Notes under the pieces: generated by a model
Database searches by the model: none
Seen by the model: only the letters and a program-made list of their open reading frames with translations
Told to the model about the DNA's origin: nothing
Source of the DNA: Desulfobacterales bacterium
Lineage (GTDB): Bacteria > Desulfobacterota > Desulfobulbia > Desulfobulbales > Desulfocapsaceae
Assembly: GCA_013042695.1 (NCBI GenBank)
Contig: JABDPQ010000462.1
Coordinates: forward strand, 1-9,633
Reading direction: 5' to 3'
DNA: 9,633 nucleotides
Part shown: positions 6,725-9,633 of the stretch, in pieces
Numbering within the stretch: the stretch's first letter is position 1
Layout: the number at the start of each line of letters is the position of its first letter
Made by a program: the position numbers and the translations under genes

Positions 6725-6772
6725 GCTGGTTTACGAAAAAAATAAGTAATAATTTTAGATCATATTCTACCA

Positions 6773-7234
6773 ATGGATGATAAGAACTTTAACGTCGTGC
6801 TCGTCGAACCACAAATTCCACCAAATACCGGGTCAATTGCCCGACTTTGTGGTGCCACAAATTGCACACTCCATCTTGTTCATCCCCTTGGATTCTCTAC
6901 TCATGACAAACATCTTAAACGAGCTGGATTGGACTACTGGGAATATGTATCGATCGTTCATTGGGAAAACATTGATTTATTTTTGTCCTCTCATGACGAG
7001 CACAAACTTGCTTTTTTCACCACAAAAGTTAACAGGTCTTACACCGATGCCATATACAAACCTGGGGATTTTTTGATCTTTGGAAGTGAATCCAAAGGAT
7101 TGCCAAAAGAGATTAGAGAATTGTATGACGATCTATGCTACACCCTGCCAATGTATAACCCACATATCAGGAGCCTTAACCTTGCAATGGCAGCAGGAAT
7201 CGTTTTATATGAAGCTCTCAGACAACAACCATAA
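6773..7234 (+). CDS. trmL: tRNA (cytidine/uridine-34-2'-O)-methyltransferase TrmL
   Basis: TrmL is a SPOUT-class methyltransferase that 2'-O-methylates the wobble nucleotide (Cm34 or cmnm5Um34) of two tRNA-Leu species using SAM. The 153-residue protein is the minimal single-domain form, working as a dimer. It shows the three family motifs: NVVLVEPQIPPNTGSIARLC (7-26), the SAM-loop motif FGSESKGLP (103-111), and IRSLNLAMAAGIVLYEALRQ (132-151), which forms the deep trefoil knot. The ATG start yields the usual short N-terminus before VLVEP. No Shine-Dalgarno is visible before it, which is odd. In E. coli TrmL activity on tRNA-Leu is reported to need (ms2)i6A37, the product of MiaA and MiaB, both encoded across the intergenic region. 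SpoU-family alternatives (TrmH, RlmB) are larger and fit less well. Confidence 0.93.
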   Translation: MDDKNFNVVLVEPQIPPNTGSIARLCGATNCTLHLVHPLGFSTHDKHLKRAGLDYWEYVSIVHWENIDLFLSSHDEHKLAFFTTKVNRSYTDAIYKPGDFLIFGSESKGLPKEIRELYDDLCYTLPMYNPHIRSLNLAMAAGIVLYEALRQQP

Positions 7235-7311
7235 AACAACCTAAAATATCGTATTTATTATTTTTATTTAATTAATACTTACTGCCTACGCAACAAGGAG
7301 ACCTCAAGCCA
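7235..7311 (+). other. AT-rich gap between trmL and serC with serC ribosome binding site
   Basis: These 77 nt are strongly AT-rich in the middle (7245-7280). They contain no hairpin with a U-run, so trmL transcripts may read on into serC. AAGGAG at 7295-7300, 11 nt before the serC ATG, is a strong Shine-Dalgarno at somewhat wide spacing. A weak separate promoter in the AT-rich stretch is possible, but I could not define its hexamers. Confidence 0.5.
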
Positions 7312-8397
7312 ATGGTAGCAAGAATCTATAATTTTAGCCCAGGCCCTGCTACCCTCCCTTACGAAGTTCTTGAGCAGTCGGCAAAGGACATGGTGAATTT
7401 TCAAGAGACAGGAATGGGCGTCATAGAGCTTAGCCACCGCTCCAAAGAATTCACGGCAGTTACTGAACAGGCCGAAAGACTCTTACGCGAGTTATTAGAG
7501 ATCCCTGGTAACTACAAAGTTCTCTTTTTGCAAGGTGGCGCATCAAGTCAGTTTTACATGATACCAATGAATTTTCTTGGCAAAGGCAGGAAGGCGACCT
7601 ACCTCAATACCGGAACCTGGGCCAAAAAGGCGATTAAGGAGGCAACATTATTTGGGAAAATCGATGTTGCCTTTTCAAACGAGAAAGAAAATTTTAACCG
7701 GGTACCGTCGGCAGGTGAATATACCGTGTCTAATGAATCCGAATTTCTCTATTTCGTCTCAAACAACACGATTTATGGTACACAATTTCACAATTTGCCG
7801 AAAACAGAGAAAATGCTTTTTAGCGACATGTCATCAGATATTCTCTCCCGCCGGCTGGATATCAGCAGGTTTGGACTTATATTTGCTGGAGCTCAGAAAA
7901 ATCTAGGGCCCGCTGGCGTAACGGTTGTGATTATTCGAGAAGATCTTCTCGATAGGGTACCAAGTGATATACCAACCATGCTCAGTTATAAGACACATGC
8001 AGATAAAAAGTCGATGTTCAACACCCCGCCCTGCTTTGCAATTTACATTGTTGGAGAAGTGCTCAAGTGGCTGAAAAACATGGGAGGTATTGATGCGATT
8101 GCACGCATTAACGATCAAAAAGCAAACCTTCTTTACGAGGCAATCGACTCAGGCAATTACTATCGTGGTCATGCCGAAGCCTCATCTCGCTCAAAAATGA
8201 ATGTTTCTTTTAATCTTCCCTCAGCCGAGCTTGAACAGCAATTCATCACCGAAGCCGCACAAAAAGGAATGAGTGGTCTTAAAGGACATCGTTCCATCGG
8301 TGGATGCCGAGCCTCTATTTATAATGCGTTTCCTCTCGAGGGTGTCACAAAACTGGTTGAATTCATGCATGAATTTGAGCGGGAAAATCCTGCTTGA
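7312..8397 (+). CDS. serC: Phosphoserine aminotransferase SerC
   Basis: SerC is a PLP enzyme that converts 3-phosphohydroxypyruvate plus glutamate to 3-phosphoserine in serine synthesis. In organisms with DXP-dependent PLP synthesis it also acts on the 4-phosphohydroxy-threonine step. The 361-residue length is typical of class V aminotransferases of this type. Visible motifs are YNFSPGPATLP (6-16), IELSHRSKEF (38-47), LQGGASSQFYMIPMNF (73-88), NTGTWAKKA (99-107), NNTIYGTQFH (151-160), SDMSSD (171-176) and FAGAQKNLGPAG (191-202). Lys196 is the Schiff-base lysine, and the C-terminal HRSIGGCRASIYNA is the phosphate-binding region. ATG at 7312 with AAGGAG upstream fixes the start. Its TGA lies 11 nt before the next gene's ATG. 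Two long perfect palindromes lie inside it, at 7935-7952 and 8360-8375. Confidence 0.97.
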   Translation: MVARIYNFSPGPATLPYEVLEQSAKDMVNFQETGMGVIELSHRSKEFTAVTEQAERLLRELLEIPGNYKVLFLQGGASSQFYMIPMNFLGKGRKATYLNTGTWAKKAIKEATLFGKIDVAFSNEKENFNRVPSAGEYTVSNESEFLYFVSNNTIYGTQFHNLPKTEKMLFSDMSSDILSRRLDISRFGLIFAGAQKNLGPAGVTVVIIREDLLDRVPSDIPTMLSYKTHADKKSMFNTPPCFAIYIVGEVLKWLKNMGGIDAIARINDQKANLLYEAIDSGNYYRGHAEASSRSKMNVSFNLPSAELEQQFITEAAQKGMSGLKGHRSIGGCRASIYNAFPLEGVTKLVEFMHEFERENPA

Positions 8398-8408
8398 GAC
8401 ATAATTAC

Positions 8409-9278
8409 ATGCATCGTGAACCAATACTCATCCGGCCGCCAAGCGAGGCGCACTCGATCATATTACAAATTACAGTGGGATGCTCACACAATAAATGCAC
8501 CTTTTGCGGGGCCTACAAAGATGTACGCTTTCGCACCAGAAGCGAAAAGGAAATAGACCGAGAAATTGATTTTGCCTCAGTACATTGCCAGAAACAAAAA
8601 AAAGTTTTTCTTGCTGATGGCGATGCCCTGATTCTTCCCCAGAATAAACTGGAAGCTCTTTTTATAAAAATTAAACGGAGATTGCCACAGATACACCGAA
8701 TTTCGCTATACGCCAATGGTCGAGCAATTCGTTCAAAAACCGATCAGGACCTTGGACGACTCAAGCAGCTTGGGCTTGATCGTGTTTACCTCGGTATTGA
8801 GAGTGGGGACGACAACATACTCTCCACAATTTGCAAAGCAGAAACATCGGTATCACTTGCAGCAGCAAGTAAAAGAGTCATTGACGCTGGGTTGTTTCTT
8901 TCAACCACCATTATTCTTGGCATTGCAGGCATAAAAGGTTCTATGCCTCACGCTCGTCAGACAGCCAAGCTGTTGAATAAGATCAAACCAAATCAAATAG
9001 CTGCGTTGACGCTCATGCCCCTTGCCAACACACAACTTGGTCAGCTAATAGGAAGCGGCCTATTTCATCTCCCTGACTCACAGGCTGTCTTAAAAGAACT
9101 CAGGGAGCTAATACGTCATCTCGATTGTGATCGTGTGCAATTCATGGCAAATCATGCCTCGAACTACTTACCGATTTCCGGGAGGCTACAAAGAGACAAG
9201 GATGTTATACTTTCTCGAATAGATAACGCCATAAAACGCAAAATCGAGCTCATCCCGGATTACATGAGGACATTGTGA
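8409..9278 (+). CDS. Uncharacterised radical SAM protein with CX4CX2C motif
   Basis: This is a radical SAM-type protein of 289 residues with no known reaction. The cluster motif is VGCSHNKCTFCGAY, cysteines 25, 30 and 33, so spacing is CX4CX2C and not the usual CX3CX2C. Other recognisable blocks are RPPSEAHS (9-16), VFLADGDALILP (66-77), LDRVYLGIESGDD (123-135) and NHASNYLPISG (248-258). They match a widespread anaerobe family near COG1032, older annotated as Fe-S oxidoreductase. No B12-binding, SPASM or TRAM domain is seen. The ATG at 8409 is preferred because family members begin just ahead of the RPPSEA block, with GAG at 8396-8398 as a weak ribosome site. An in-frame TTG at 8394 would overlap the serC stop by 4 nt and add five residues. 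rlmN overlaps its 3' end, so a link to RNA modification is possible but unproven. Confidence 0.85.
   Translation: MHREPILIRPPSEAHSIILQITVGCSHNKCTFCGAYKDVRFRTRSEKEIDREIDFASVHCQKQKKVFLADGDALILPQNKLEALFIKIKRRLPQIHRISLYANGRAIRSKTDQDLGRLKQLGLDRVYLGIESGDDNILSTICKAETSVSLAAASKRVIDAGLFLSTTIILGIAGIKGSMPHARQTAKLLNKIKPNQIAALTLMPLANTQLGQLIGSGLFHLPDSQAVLKELRELIRHLDCDRVQFMANHASNYLPISGRLQRDKDVILSRIDNAIKRKIELIPDYMRTL
9266..9278 (+). promoter_or_regulatory. Ribosome binding site and GTGA stop/start overlap for rlmN
   Basis: GAGG at 9266-9269 lies 5 nt before GTG at 9275, and the GTGA shares bases with the TGA stop of the radical SAM gene (9276-9278). This decides the rlmN start and points to translational coupling. 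Confidence 0.7.
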
Positions 9279-9633
9279 GAGACACAGCTGCAATTGATTG
9301 TAAAAATCTGGACCAAGCGGGATTAGTGGAATTTGCCGAATCACTCGATCAGCCGGCCTTCAGGGGCAAACAGATCATGGCCTGGCTCTATCGTCCTGGA
9401 ATAGAAAAGTTTTCTCAAATGACGGATCTTGCCAAGTCGTTTCGGACATTGCTGAGTGAGCATGCCGTTATTTCAAAATTTGCCCCCCCTACCCTTGAAA
9501 GATCGCAAGATGGAAGTATAAAATTCGGCTTCCCCCTCTCCGATGGCAGCATCATCGAGTCTGTTTTAATTCCCGAAGCCGACCGCAATACCCTATGTAT
9601 ATCCTCGCAGGTCGGCTGCTCTATGGGTTGTAC
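9275..9633 (+). CDS. rlmN: Dual-specificity RNA methyltransferase RlmN (3' end beyond the window)
   Basis: RlmN is a radical SAM methyltransferase that makes m2A2503 in 23S rRNA and, in E. coli, m2A37 in some tRNAs. I translated this frame directly; it runs open from GTG at 9275 to the window edge, 119 complete codons, so only about a third of the protein is visible. The N-terminal helical domain contains PAFRGKQIMAWLYRPGIEKF (27-46) and MTDLAKSFR (49-57). DGSIIESVLIP (90-100) and CISSQVGCSMGC (108-119) lead into the radical SAM motif. C115 and C119 are its first two cysteines; the third lies outside. SSQVGC is the usual RlmN/Cfr lead-in. Housekeeping RlmN is far likelier than Cfr, though the C-terminal half would be needed to exclude it. 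Confidence 0.93.
   Translation, partial: MRDTAAIDCKNLDQAGLVEFAESLDQPAFRGKQIMAWLYRPGIEKFSQMTDLAKSFRTLLSEHAVISKFAPPTLERSQDGSIKFGFPLSDGSIIESVLIPEADRNTLCISSQVGCSMGC

Larger units (their letters stand above)
6446..6772. other. Divergent intergenic control region
   Basis: These 327 nt separate the minus-strand comEA-like run from trmL on the plus strand. No RNA gene or convincing CDS is visible. The region holds a good plus-strand promoter for trmL (separate entry) and two weaker minus-strand candidates. One is TATAAT at 6591-6596 with GTTACT 17 nt upstream (6614-6619). The other is TTTACA at 6498-6503, 18-19 nt before TTATAT/TATATG at 6473-6479. TAACAAC occurs at 6477-6483 and 6616-6622, and inverted at 6678-6684. 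A 16-codon ORF (6644-6694) with an AAGGG eight nucleotides upstream is weakly possible. Confidence 0.6.

Noticed and set aside
9275..9633. Cfr antibiotic-resistance methyltransferase in place of RlmN
   Set aside because: The context is chromosomal housekeeping with no mobile element, and the N-terminal motifs are ordinary for RlmN. The C-terminal half is outside the window, so this is not fully excluded.

Overview
The window holds ordinary chromosomal housekeeping genes in two divergent blocks, with a 327-nt intergenic region (6446-6772) between them. The gene content points to a Gram-negative, anaerobe-type bacterium, most likely Desulfobacterota (formerly Deltaproteobacteria), perhaps Desulfobulbales. 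The reasons are a DUF4911-like small protein next to miaB, a long adenylosuccinate lyase of the eukaryote-like clade, and a 'GCSHNKCTFC'-type radical SAM protein. This assignment is inference from remembered family distributions and was not checked by search. I saw no tRNA or rRNA gene, insertion sequence, integron, CRISPR array, prophage gene or defence gene.

Left block, minus strand, read from 6445 down to 22: a ComEA-like helix-hairpin-helix DNA-binding protein, miaA (overlapping it), recJ, a 251-nt gap, purB, a 74-residue DUF4911-like protein and miaB. The first three genes are packed like an operon. purB, the small protein and miaB are separated by 9 and 21 nt and form a second tight unit. 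That unit probably has its own promoter in the 3094-3344 gap.

Right block, plus strand, from 6773 to the window end: trmL, serC, an uncharacterised radical SAM protein, and the first 119 codons of rlmN, cut by the window edge. The radical SAM gene follows serC by 11 nt (or overlaps it by 4 nt if a TTG start is used). rlmN overlaps the radical SAM gene by the 4 nt GTGA, so those two are very probably translationally coupled.

Functional theme: MiaA and MiaB make ms2i6A at position 37 of tRNAs reading UNN codons. TrmL 2'-O-methylates position 34 of tRNA-Leu species that carry that modification. RlmN methylates 23S rRNA A2503 and, in E. coli, tRNA A37. Four enzymes acting on the decoding apparatus therefore lie within 9.6 kb. 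The remaining genes cover purine synthesis (PurB), serine/PLP synthesis (SerC) and DNA uptake or repair (ComEA-like, RecJ).

I found no convincing new multi-gene system. The least explained items are the radical SAM protein with a CX4CX2C cluster motif, the DUF4911-like protein, and the divergent control region, which has a well-formed promoter, a hairpin over its -35 element and three copies of TAACAAC.
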